The translations under genes and the position numbers were made by a program. The notes under the pieces were generated by a model. It worked only from the letters and a program-made list of their open reading frames with translations, searched no databases and was not told the DNA's origin. A stretch of DNA of 64,000 bases from Eudasyphora cyanicolor (Eukaryota > Arthropoda > Insecta > Diptera > Muscidae), in NCBI GenBank assembly GCA_963930755.1, contig OZ005734.1:10810650-10874649 (forward strand), written 5' to 3'. Below are positions 10,530-22,059 of this stretch, piece after piece; position 1 is the stretch's first letter, and every line of letters starts with the position of its first letter.

Positions 10530-12250
10530 TTAAATGTCCTCACATTCTGTATTTTGGACTACTTTCCAAGTGAATTTAGCCTGAGAAAAGAATAAGCTAA
10601 ATTTGTTCATACTTCCATATAACAATTCTTAAAAAAATGTCACTTGTTCTAAACTTTAGTATTTAAAGTCTCATATTTGAGTGCTGTGACAACACTGCTA
10701 AGAAACATTTACCATGCGTTATTTTCCTTAAATTCCTTTAAATCTAAATTTGATATCACAAATTAGTTTGTCCTTAACAAAAACGAAAACATGTTATCTT
10801 ATGTGAAGGACTCACGTATACATAGAACAAAGAAGGGAGTGGAAAATAATGACATTCTTTGCACTCTGCAAAACAAAACAAAAATACGAAAATTAATCAA
10901 TGTTCAGGAAAAACATATGTGTGATAAACCAACAAAATTTGTTGTGCAATATGACAATGGCAAGAGTGACAATGACAGCGACAACAACGATGACGATGAT
11001 GGTGTCAAATATAATCCATACCCCTACACCTAACCTCTAGCCCTTGGCATCCAGCCCTCCACAACCGTCTACGGGCAGTGCATGAAGCGCCTTCGTAATA
11101 TGAATACTGTTGCATGTTTCTACGTACATATTTGTAGTTATGTGTAGAAGGTTCTATTTTTTCAGAAAAGAAGGATAAAAACTCAAAACATGTCCATGAC
11201 AACCAAATACAGAACAAATGGAATACGTACAACTGCAGCAACAACAACGCCATCAACAACAGCAACAATTCCAGCACCACTACATTTAACCTTGTTTGGC
11301 TAACATTTGAACTGAACATTTGAACCGACATTGGAATCCTGTGAAAACCGAGGGGCAAACGATGTGCAGTCGAAAACAAAAGCTTACCCCTTTCACCCAA
11401 AAAGATGCAAAAAAAACAAGAACACGAAATAAATCCATTTACATTTAAATTTATCACCTTACCAAAGCAATTGCTGCAATATCACCTCTGCGCTTCGCTA
11501 CACATAACTGCCCTTTTCCTTTCTTCGGAATAGGAGCAGATCCTGCGTTTTTTCCGGGGTTAGGTTTCTTCAATTTTGTTTTGTTTTTCTTGTTTCTGCA
11601 AACAAAAAAAGTTTTCAACCCTTTCCTGGGATTTCTAAAGGATTTGTTGCGTCACGGCAGAGTGTTGTGTATTGTATGTTGTTATTCATGCTTTCTTTTT
11701 CCCAGAGCGTGAAAAGTTTTTTCCACCAAACACACACACACACACATTCGCATACATGAAAAGGACATACACACACAAACTCTCTCACATGGACGCACTC
11801 CCAGACTCTTGAGCATCAGAACGAGTAGTGATGTAGTTGTTCACATTGTTGTTACAATAACGATGGCAGCAAACACAACAACTTTCAACAACATCAGTGG
11901 GGGAGGTGGCAGCAGCTGCCAGAAATATACAAAACAGCAGCAAAGTAAAAATGTATCGCGTTGCATGCATTCTAAGGCAACCACGTGCCACCGTTGTTTC
12001 TGCAAACTAAAAAGGCTGCAGCAACAGCAGCAACAACTTAAATTGCAGCACATACAGAACATAAACTAAGAATTCACTCTGCCATTGTCCACCTCCACTT
12101 GGGGGAGTTGCAAGTGGTTGGACGGACGAACAAATGAACGGATGGACGACGCAAGTCTAACCGCGTATGAGTTGACCGTGTTCGGGAATGTTGCATTTAG
12201 TTATTGTCATTTTGCAAGGGGAATTCTAACAGTGGTTTCATATCATAAAT
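10530..12250. other. single-copy non-coding region with CAA/CAG triplet tracts
   Basis: No TE is recognisable. Triplet-rich tracts (CAACAGCAGCAAC type) lie at about 11224-11290 and 11930-12060, and a CA run lies near 11730-11746. Such tracts generate spurious open frames on both strands (11005-11457, 11809-12069). The acidic frame at 10791-11033 has no recognisable domain. Confidence 0.45.
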
Positions 12251-12609
12251 AAATAATACAAATACCAGACAACAGATTTTAGTATATTTTTCATTTCGAC
12301 GTTTTATTGTTCAAATATTGAAAATGTTATGCAAAAATATATTTGAACGATAAAATGTCTAGATGTAAAATTTTGTTCCAATCGGATGAAAAATTAAAAA
12401 ATATGCAAAATTCCAATGTCTAATAACAACTAACGACAAAGTGGCGATAAAGTGGAAAATCCGAATTCATGAATGTACAAAATTAGTTTCCCATAAAAAA
12501 AAGGTACTCTGAAAGAAAAATTCGATCTGCCAAATTTTGTGAAAATCTTTTAAGAAATATAGCTCCCATCTATATCCCGATTTTCCATTTAAGGGATATA
12601 AAATCAGAT

Positions 12610-13700
12610 TTTTATACTCGACACCACACTGTGGTTGAAGCAGGATTTGTTTGTAACACCTAAAAACTAAGGATCAGTTTTGAGTACATATAGCCATGTC
12701 CGTCTGTCTGTCCATGTATTGTTGTGATCAAAGTACAGGTCGCAAATATGAAGCTATCTTTACGAAAATTGGTACAGATGCATTCTTAGACTAGGGACGA
12801 TCACTATTGAAAATGGGGCATAATGTTTTAAGATAGCCCCATATACTCGTACATGTACCCACTGTGGTAACTTTTTGACATCTATAGAACACATTTTTCA
12901 ATTAATCTGGCTGAAATTTAAGAGTTTACGTTATATATATTGGACCTAATCGTCCCTAGTAAAAATGGGGCACATTGGACCATGTTTTGGTATAGCCCCC
13001 ATATAAATCTCCCCTCTGATGACATATTCTGGGGCTCTAGGGAACATATTTTTCAAATAATCTAGCTTGATTTTGAGAATTTTTACTATATAGTGGACCT
13101 GATAGCCCCTAGTAAAAATGGGGAACATCGGTCTATGTTTTGGTATTGCCTCCCATATAAAGGTGTCCACCGATGTCACTTCTTGACGCTGTAGAGAACA
13201 TATTTTCCAATTGATCTGTCTGAAATTTAAGAATTTATACCTTATACTGGACATCATCGTCCTTAGAAAAAATGGGATACATCGGTCCATGTTTTGGTGC
13301 AGTCGCCATAGAAAAGTCCCCACCGATGTCACTTCTTGACGACCTACAGAACACATTTTTCAGGTGATCTGTCTGAAATTTGAGAATTTATACTTTATTA
13401 TCACTTAATCGTCCCTGGTGAAAATGGGGAACATCGGTCCATGTTATGATATTGCCCTCATACAAAGGTCAATTCCGATCAGACTTCTTGGCGTTCTAGG
13501 GGACGTATTTTTTAACCAACCATGCGGAAATTTAAGCTTTTGTACTTCATATAGCATTAAATCGTCTCTAGTGAAACATCGGTGGATGTTTTATTAAGTA
13601 TAAGCCCCTTATAAAGTCATGTTTTTAACCAATGCGACTGGAGTTTAGAAATGTACTCTATTTGAACTGCAATATTTATCTCCTTTTGGTGGAAGGAGTT
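12610..13700 (-). repeat. DINE-like element with ~153-bp tandem units
   Basis: It begins on the plus strand with CGACACCACACTGTGG, a version of the element's hairpin end, then GTCCGTCTGTCTGTCC. Units then repeat with AAAAATGGGG-type anchors at 12961, 13114, 13268 and about 13420, a period of 152-154 bp. The open frame at 12946-13356 (minus) is the repeat read in frame, because 153 is divisible by three. I do not treat it as a gene. Confidence 0.7.
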
Positions 13701-14220
13701 GAAAATATGGAAAATATCCTCAAACCTTGAATATCCTGAAAAAGAATTAATTAATATCCTTGATTTTTTTGGTACTAAAGGGTCAAACTATTCTGAACTG
13801 ACTATGAGAAACTCAAAATGGAACCTTGATGAACCAAACCGATATAGCAATTTTATTGAGTCGATATTATAATTTTTCTTGTAAATTTTTATATAGAATT
13901 TGAGATTCGTCGACTGGACTAGTGTAACTTCAAAATGGCTTGACGGAGTGATACTATTTTTACACATTATATATTTATTATTAATATACGTAACTGTATC
14001 TGGGTCCGATAGTTGGGGCTGTAGTCAAGTTATTATCAAATTAATCATTTACGGCCCAAAATGGCTCATAGTTGGGTATGGGGATGATGTTTACAGGCTG
14101 TCCTCCACCCCTAATACATGTCGCTATACCTTTTCTTTACTTTTTAAACAAAATTGTTTTCATATACTGAAAACAACAAAAACGATCTTGAGCCTAACTA
14201 AGTGCAAAAACAAAATTTAA
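13700..14220. other. non-coding, nothing recognised
   Basis: AT-rich sequence, probably the decayed flank of the preceding array. The frame at 13900-14220 shows no domain. Confidence 0.35.
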
Positions 14221-14700
14221 GAAAATCTTTAGAACTTTGCTGACCTCGACGAATTTAGTTGTAATTTTTCCTAGATTTCGTGTTACACTTTACATATAGT
14301 TAAAAATGTCAAAAGCAGCTTTGACTTTTGTTTTAGTGCACTTATTTTTTATTTATAAATATCATAGAATCAAGATTATGTGATTTAAAGTTGAATCAAA
14401 TTTTTCTTATACAAACATATAAGATTTCTAAAAAAATTCAACTTTGAATTTCTGAACACTTGTCTTTAAATTAGTTTGTATTCGTAATAAAAATTAATCA
14501 TTGCTTCATTAATATTAGTTGGAAATAAAAAAATCTTAGGGTGGAAACAAAGTTTTGTTTAGAACAACATCCTCTCCTTTCATTTGTTTGTGCAAATATT
14601 ATATATACAGAGAGTAGCTTAAACATATGTATGTTGTAAGCAAAATATGTTTGGGACAATATACTACAGAAGCGATTTTTTCAGCTTGTTGACTGGCTCT
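14220..14700 (+). mobile_element. hAT-like MITE (family H), 5'-truncated
   Basis: It matches the right two-thirds of the complete copies at 14846-15515 and 15824-16586, including AACAAAGTTTTGTTTAGAACA and GGGACAATATACTACAGAAG. It ends in GATTTTTTCAGC. The left end is absent. Confidence 0.65.
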
Positions 14701-14845
14701 TGTGAATTCAGTCGCTATGGATTGATTCGCGTTTATGTGCGTTGTCCCTGTAAGCAGCTTCCGTGTAATGTTGTTTTTTAAGAAATTAAATGCCAGCGAT
14801 TAATTTTATTTAGGTGGAAATAAAAGTAATAAAGTAAAAAACACT

Positions 14846-15515
14846 ACACGGGGCAAAATCTTTTTGGATATCTATTTGGATTTGAATAGAAAGAAAATAT
14901 ATTTGAAACACATTTTTTTAAATATTATATATTTTTGAGCAAACAAATTTTATTTGCAAATCAATAACATTTATTTGAAACGCATATATTAATGTATTAC
15001 AACAAAATATATTTGCAGACTAATTTTCTCAAATAAAATATTTGTTTAAACACAAATAAAATTATTTTTCAGGAATTTCTCCAAATACTTTTTATTTAAA
15101 AATTTTCAAAACTTAGCTGTCTTTTCGAACTTCAGTTTTAAGTTTTCCTTGATTTCGAAAAGTTCCTCCCAGCTAAAAATGGCTTATGCAGCATTGTCTT
15201 CTGTTTTAAAGCATTAATTTTAAATTTCTAAATATCCAAATTCATCATTAGATGTAAATCCTTGGAGTAAATTATATTATTGTAAATTATTGTTTTAAGA
15301 TTATAGCAAATAAATCTTTGCTTCGGAAATAATATGCGCAAATAAAAACGTATTAGGATAGAAACAAAGATTTGTTTAGACCAACATCTTCCCAAATATT
15401 TAATATTTGTGTGTACCAAATATTATATGTTTAGAGTGTAGCCTAAACATATATATGTTTCAAGCCGAATATGTTTGGGACAATATACTACAGAAGCGAT
15501 TTTTTTCAGCGTGTA
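14846..15515 (+). mobile_element. hAT-like MITE (family H), full-length copy
   Basis: It starts ACACGGGGCAAAATC and ends GCGATTTTTTTCAGCGTGT. The body is rich in AAATATATTTG words. It is non-coding. The same ends bound the copy at 15824-16586, where the flanking host repeat allows a target duplication to be read. Confidence 0.7.
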
Positions 15516-15823
15516 AGTATAAATAAAAGTAATACGTAAACCAGTAAGGAAAGGCTAAAGTCGGGCGGTGCCGACTATATAATACCCTACACCACTCTCG
15601 TAATATTGAATAACTCTGATATATAAATTTTGTAATTCATGTATAAATTGTTTACATAAATTTACTTTTGGGACATTTTATACTTAAATAATACCCTGTA
15701 CCACAGTGTGGTGTAGGGTATAAAAACGATTGGATCTAAAGAGCCAAATCGGATGAAACATATATATGGGAGCTATAGCTAAATCTTTACCGATTTTCTT
15801 CAAATTCGGCAGTGTGGAAGAAA

Positions 15824-16586
15824 ACACGGGGCAAAATCGACTTTTTTGATATGTTTGAATCGAAAGAAAATATATTTGGAACACAAATTTTTAAATATTA
15901 TATATTTCTGAGCAAATAAATTCTATTTGAAAATCAATAAAATATATTTGGAACGAATATATTAATATATTACAACAAAATATATTTGCAAACTAAATTT
16001 CTCAAATAAAGTATATGTTTAAGTACAAATAAAATTATTCTTTAGGAATTTCTCCAAATATATTTTATTTAAAAAATAATTTCAAATCTTGTGCTGACTT
16101 TTTCGAATTTCATTTTTAATTTTTTCTTGGTTCCTAATTGTACCTCCCAGTTATGATACCTTATGCAGCATTGACTTTTGTTTCAAATCAATCGTTTTAA
16201 ATTTAAGTATTCCAAGCCATCATTAGTCGTTAATCCACCGAAAAATTTATTTTAATCCAAAATTATAGAATTTCAGTTATTATTTATTATTTTCACGAAC
16301 CTTAAAAATTTCCAAAAAAAAATATTTTGAATTACTGAGCAATATAACGCAATTTAGGTACTTTCTGAATATTTAAGTGCAAATTTTTAATTTTTTTCGA
16401 AAAATAATAGTCCCAAACAAAAAAAATTGGAGTAAACAAAGATTTGTTTAGAACAACATCTTCCCAAATATATAACCTTTGTCTGTACCAAATATTATAT
16501 ATTTAGAGTGTACCCTAAACATTTATATGTTTCAAGCCGAATATGTTTGGGACAATATACTACAGGAGCGATTTTTTTTCAGCGTG
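15824..16586 (+). mobile_element. hAT-like MITE (family H) inserted in a 153-bp unit
   Basis: Its ends are CACGGGGCAAAATCG and TTTTTTTTCAGCGT. The host 153-bp repeat is cut at TTCGGCAGTGTGGAAGAAA and resumes at GAAGAAACTCTACC. GGAAGAAA and TGAAGAAA therefore look like an 8-bp target duplication with one mismatch, the hAT length. It has no transposase. Confidence 0.7.
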
Positions 16587-16590
16587 AAGA

Positions 16591-17340
16591 AACTCTACCA
16601 TTCTAAATTTCAAAATGATTGGATGTAAAATACAGCTTCTACAGGACTAAAGGGCCAAATCGGACGAAACATGTATATGGGAGCTATAGCTAAATCTTAA
16701 CCGATTTTCTTCAAATTCGGTAGTGTTGGTTCATGGATCAATAAACTCTACCATTATAAATTTCAAAACGATTGGATGTAAAATACAGCTTCTATAGAAC
16801 TAAAGGGCCAAATCGGACGAAACATATATATGGGAGCTATAGCTAAATCTTAACCGATTTTCTTCAAATTCGGTAGTGTTGGTTCATGGATCAAGAAACT
16901 CTACTATTCTAAATTTCAAAATGATTGGATGTAAAATACAGCTTCTTCAGGACTAAAGAGCAAAATCGGACGAAACATATATATGGGAGCTATAGCTAAA
17001 TCTTAACCGATTTTCTTCAAATTCGGCAATGTTGGTTCATGGATCAAGAAACTCTACCATTTTAAATTTCAAAACGGTTTGATGTAAAATACAGCTTTTA
17101 TAGGACTAAATGGCCAAATCGGACGAAACATATATATGGGAGCTATAGCTAAATCTTAACCGATTTTCTTCAAATTCGGTAGTGTTGGTTCATGGATCAA
17201 GAAACTCTACCATTCTAAATTTCAAAATGATTGGATGTAAAATACAGCTTCTACAGGACTAAAGAGCAAAATCGGACGTAACATATATATTGGAGCTATA
17301 GCTAAATCTTAACCGATTTCAACCAAATTTAATAGCGATC
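16591..17340 (+). repeat. 153-bp tandem array, five units
   Basis: The anchor AACTCTACCATT occurs at 16591, 16744, 16897 (one change), 17050 and 17203, exactly 153 bp apart. Each unit contains AAATCGGACGAAAC, TATATGGGAGCTATAGC and AACCGATTTTCTTCAAATTC. The units differ by only a few bases. Confidence 0.95.
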
Positions 17341-17592
17341 TTAACAGCCGCGAAATACTCTAAACTGCACAATTTCAGAACGATCGGAGTGAAATTGCGA
17401 CCTGTAGTCGACAAACAACTTTACATGGACAGACGGACGGACGGACGGACATCGTTAAATCGACTCAGCTAGTGATTCTGAGTCGATCGGTATACTTTAA
17501 GGTGGGTCTAGCTGTGTTATTTTCAGGTGTTACAAACATCTGCCGTGAAACAAACTTATAATACCCTGTACCACAGTGTGGTGTAGGGTATA

Positions 17593-18645
17593 ATGAAGTT
17601 GAACGGTGATCGGTGAAGTTCAACAACATCCTAAGTCCAGAAGTTTATTAATTAATTTTTCTCAATTTGTATGTACGCGTGCAAAACTTAAATGTGGAGT
17701 TTTAAAACCAGTGTACGCTCGCGAAATAAAATTGAAAAAACTACTGCAAAAATTCCCTGCGTTATATTCGCGAAAAACAGCAAATTCAGCACAAACGAAC
17801 ATTCACCTATCCGAACACATAGTCTGCCCCATCGGCCGCCCGCATCCTGAGTCACCCACAATGAATATCCAAAAAATAATAATTATGAAAGATACAATTC
17901 ACGGATATGAAAATAAAAGCAGAGTTCCCAACATCCGTTAAACACCGGCTTTTGTTATGACAAAAGGTGTTTGTTAACATTCATTATTTACATATACGCA
18001 AATTTCTTCCCAACTCTGTCCAACTCGCCAACTCTGTAGTGCTTTGCACGCAAATTGGCGAATACTCGTCTGTGAATGATGGTTGGGTGAGAGCGCATTG
18101 TGGGGACCAGACACAAGAGGAGTCTTAAAATTCAATTCACTTTTGTAAAGAATTCAATATTTCCCTTTTGGATTCACATGCAGCAGAACGGACAGGAATC
18201 AGTTGATTTTCTGGGGGAGATGCAGGAGAGAGAGATAACGAAGTTTTCAAGAATCACTTACCGAAATCTTTCACGTCATAATGACAATTTACTTAAAACA
18301 ATTTTTTGTTGCTTCGTTGTTGTTGTTCACATCTGGGGAAGAGAACGACTATTGTCAGGTCATTAAAGGTGAAATAATTAATTCACGATATCTCATCTGC
18401 ATTACAGCAATATTTCCCGTTTCAGTATAAAAGGAGTGCTGCTAAGATAATCTACGGCCGCATAGGTTGAGCTGAAAACTGAAACATAACACAAAAATAA
18501 AGGAGTAAGTACACATTTTGCATTTATTAAAGAAAATGAAAAGGTGCTGTCTACATTTCATTATCTTAAATATAAGTAGACTTAGCATTATCTTCGGGGG
18601 ATTGCAATTGAACAAAAATAAATATTCCGATACCAATTCATAGAC
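17593..18645. other. unassigned region, possible LTR or promoter
   Basis: I do not recognise a gene. An open frame at 17606-17941 (111 codons) has no domain I can name. Around 18424 a GTATAAAAGG box precedes AGCTGAAAACTGAAAC, which could be a Pol II start or the U3/R part of a solo LTR. TGTTAACA at about 17971 could be an LTR edge, but I cannot find its partner. Confidence 0.25.
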
Positions 18646-18649
18646 TTGG

Positions 18650-20010
18650 GTGAATGGGTCATTGTCTGTGAATTATTCACTCGTATACTCCACAAAATAT
18701 TCTCAGTGGCCGTCAAGCCCATCAAAAAGCTGATAGAATCGCTTCCAATACCTGTGAATGCACACAGCATATTGAACGTCAAGATATCAACACCACCACC
18801 CCCAGATCTAGCAGAGCTAATAGGAGCAATCAACGATTTGAGGTCAAACAAGGCATCTGGGCCAGACAACATCTTACCAAAACTACTCAAGCTACTACTA
18901 CAGATCCTCTGGCACGTGCGACGATACTGCTACCTCTCAGAAGCAGATACGGGGAATAAGAGCAACTGGAACAACAGGTAAAGGGAACAATAATAAAAAT
19001 TTCAAAAAAGATGTAAAAACTGGAGGGGTATCACTCTTTTAAACACCAGCAATAAGATTATTGCGACTGGAAGAAGCCCTATCAACAGTCCCACGAATCG
19101 AACAAGCCGGATTTGGTCCCCATCGCTCTTGCATAGAACATATCAACACGCTACTCATAATAGTGGAACTGTCGGCAGAATGACGTTCGCCTCTCTACCT
19201 CGCATTCATTAACTATGAAAAAGCCTTCGAAGCCATATGGACTGCACTGAAATGTAAAGGTACTTCCCGTTCATATCGTTTATTAAGGAGCTATAGACTA
19301 AACCAATTGTGTCAAGTGAGGCACGAGAACTAATTTGATGAGCCCATCCCGATCAACGCAGGTTTCCGTCAAGGCTGTATCCTATCATGCACTTCAACAA
19401 CGAGCAGGACGAAGTCATGAAAAAGGTCACGAAGGAGAAGAGAGACATTTTGTGGGGCTTGCTCGGTCCATTGAAAGCCTTAGAATACCCCGATGATATT
19501 TGTGTGATGGTCCACAAAAGATCCCACATGAGAGATACATTTGAAGACGTTCAGAGACAAGCAGCCAAATTTGGTTTGAGAATATAATAAACATTCCAAA
19601 GTCAGCAACAGTTCGAGATCAATGGTCAAGCAATTGAAAGCGTCCAACAGTTTTGCTATCTAGGCAGTATAATCTCTGTCACAGGTGGTTCCACGGAAGA
19701 CATACAGTCCAGAATCAGAAAGGGGCGAGCAGCGTTTGGCACGCTGCGACAGGAGAAATTCAAACAATGCAGGCATTTATAAACAGGTAACTCAAGAACA
19801 TTCTTCAAATATTCTGATCAGCAACAATTTCTAACTCCAGCTCATGCGTGATAAAACGGCGAAAGTAGAAGTGGATAGGCCATACCATGATGAAACCAGC
19901 AATCGACATTGCTAAAGCCGCAATAGGCTGGAACCTACAAGGAAGCCGAAGAAGAGGCTGACCTGCAAATACTTGGTGAAAACTTATTGAAATAGAGGTC
20001 AAAGCTGGAG
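18650..20010 (+). pseudogene. RTE-like LINE reverse transcriptase, decayed
   Basis: Ordered landmarks of an endonuclease/reverse-transcriptase LINE are visible: AINDLRSNKASGPDN (18820-18870), GITLLNT-like and EQAGFGPHRSCIEHINTLL, FINYEKAFEAIW (third palm block), GFRQGCILS, then LEYPDDICVM (19486-19500), which stands where YADD is expected. The tail reads KWIGHTMMKPA with GWNLQGSRRRG near 19870-19965, a C-terminal signature typical of RTE-type elements. The parts lie in different frames with stops, so it is dead. The 5' endonuclease is absent, which is usual for 5'-truncated LINE insertions. The clade call is from memory of family motifs. Confidence 0.8.
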
Positions 20011-20029
20011 ATAAATATCATCATTGTCA

Positions 20030-20645
20030 TTAAATATATGTTCGGCGTTTTGGGTCATTTTAGGTCGAATGTCCGTCCGTCAGCTTGCTAAACTGTCGAA
20101 AGGAGTAACCGATTGACTTCAAACCTGGTATGCGGTAATATTTTTTCTATCTCAGACTAAGTTCGAAGATGAGCCATATTGGTCCACTACCCCTCCCACA
20201 AAGCGTTAACATTTAGTGAAATATTGATTCTTTAAAAGCTTCTTGACTACTTATTTAAACCTTCTAAAATTCCACACATACTCGTAGTATTAGTTTATTA
20301 GACGCTATCACCTCGAGAAAAATGGGAAAATTTGCCACGCCCCTTTTGGTACCTCCCACATAAATGGAAAATGTTGCCCACAAAGTTAACTGCTTATAGC
20401 TTTAATATCACTTCTTACAAATACCTGAAATGTTGTTCAGGTATTTGTTCAGTAAAAATTGGGCGCTATTGGTACGCCTCTTTTGGTACCTCCTACACCA
20501 GTCCATACCAATCCATACTTTAAAGTTATTAAATGCCATTTAAATTGATGATAATTTATTTAAAACAAAAAAATAACAAATATTATTTGGGTCTGAAGGT
20601 GAGGGGACACGTATGTCGGTTTACACGACTGAACTTTCTTACATA
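20030..20645 (-). repeat. DINE-like subfamily A, shortened copy
   Basis: A reversed copy: it opens with TTCGGCGTTTTGGGTCATTT, has TTTTGGTACCTCCCACA near 20343, and closes with the A-family hairpin edge GTCGGTTTACACGACTGAAC. One central unit is largely deleted. Confidence 0.7.
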
Positions 20646-20894
20646 TTTTTTTAATTTTTTCGCTGAAATGAAAGCTTAGGTAATTTCCTTTAAGAGCTTT
20701 GTGGTCTTTTACAGCGATGGGACTTGTTTATCTATCAAAATAAACATCTAAACAAGTAACAGCGTTAAGTTAATTATTGGGAAAATCTTTAGATATGGAG
20801 CAAATCATGAAACGATCCTTTTTGTTTAAGTATATTATTAAAAAAAACGAACGCTGCAAATTTTTCGGCCACAAATTCTTTAGCCAAACTTTTC

Positions 20895-21650
20895 ACCTAA
20901 AAAATGTGGTATTTATGGCTTAAAGTAGCTTTTTTGAGAGCTACCTCTACACGGGGACTACACCCAAATACAATTTTATTTGTATACATTTTATTGAGAT
21001 GAATTCTTGCAAAAATAGAATATAAATTGCAAAGTTTCAGCAAAATTTCTTCGAAAATGTGGTGTTTATGCCTTTTGTTAGCGACATCTACAGGTGGACT
21101 ATACCAAAATATGAACTGATTTAAAAAAATTTTACTGCGATGAATTCCGGCCTTACTTAAATACAATCTGCAAAGATTCAGTTAAAATGCTTTGAAAATG
21201 TGGTATTTATGGCTTAAATCCGTGTATTTTGAAGCGACCTTTATGGGTGTGACTATAACAAAATATAAACCGATTTGTAAAATTTTTGCTGTGTTAAATT
21301 CTTGTCAAAATAGAATACAAACTGCAAAATTTCGGCTAAATTGCTTAAAAAATATGGTATCTATGGCTCAGAAACAGTATTTTGGAGCGACATCTGTATG
21401 GGAGCTATATCGGAGCGATATGGCCCATTTGCAACCTCAAACAACCTGCAACTTTTAGAAATATTTCTACCAAATTTGACAACAACAACAATAGACGGAC
21501 GGACAGAAATGGCTAAATCGTCTTAGAATTTTACGATGATTAACAATATACTCGTACATATATACTTTATGGGGTCTCAGATCAATATTTAGATGTATTA
21601 TAAACGGAGTGACAAAATGAATATACCCCCATCCTATGGTGGAAGGTATA
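20895..21650 (+). repeat. DINE-like element, subfamily E array
   Basis: Units carry AAAATGTGGTATTTATGGC-type anchors at 20901, 21054, 21195 and 21349, i.e. 153, 141 and 154 bp apart. The left flank (AACGATCCTTTTTGTTTAAG) is shared with the reversed copy at 57215-58590. The right end reads TATACCCCCATCCTATGG and GGTATAAAAAC. Confidence 0.7.
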
Positions 21651-22059
21651 AAAACTAGAGGTTAAACCACATATTTTAGCATAACTCCAGAACCATTTAT
21701 CCTAATTGGTTCAGAAAAGCTTTAAAGAACCCTAAATTAAGTAGCATTCATCTTCTTCTAACATAATTTGTTAATCCCACCAGCGGTTTCGAATTTTTTG
21801 AGAAAAATTTAATAATTTTTTAAATAAAACCTCTCAAAAAATCGAAAAAAAAATCGCAAGAAATATAATATTTTATTATTCTATCGCAAATTCTGATCGG
21901 TCATGAATAAAATGAGACCAAACCGAAGAAAATCTACAATTTGGAAAATATTTTGTATCGGAAGAGTTACTCACACAAATTATCAAAATCACACAAATAT
22001 CAAAAATGAGATACTGGATGAGAGTATACTACAAGTGTTTACTCGACTTAAATTTTCTT

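Larger units (their letters stand above)
15541..17592 (+). repeat. DINE-TR-like element with five 153-bp units
   Basis: It begins CCAGTAAGGAAAGGCTAAAG followed by the hairpin GTCGGGCGGTGCCGAC, and ends with a palindromic ATACCCTGTACCACAG/TGTGGTGTAGGGTAT. The reverse-oriented copy at 59597-60901 has the same two ends, which fixes the boundaries. A second copy of the end palindrome near 15692-15722 suggests two elements or an internal duplication. The centre is the 153-bp array (16591-17340), followed by a (GACG)n run. A family-H MITE is inserted at 15824-16586. This is the DINE-1 plan (hairpin edge plus central tandem repeats). The assignment to Helitron-like elements is inference. Confidence 0.72.

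Noticed and set aside
11005..12069. poly-Gln/Asn protein from CAA/CAG tracts
   Set aside because: The tracts are short and interrupted, and open frames occur on both strands.
12946..13356. 136-codon minus-strand frame
   Set aside because: It also lies entirely within a ~153-bp tandem array.
17390..17592. CRISPR-like or operator palindromes
   Set aside because: The palindromes are the terminal hairpins of DINE-like elements, and the genome is eukaryotic.
17606..17941. gag-like ORF of an LTR element
   Set aside because: No zinc knuckle, protease or paired LTR can be seen; left as unassigned.
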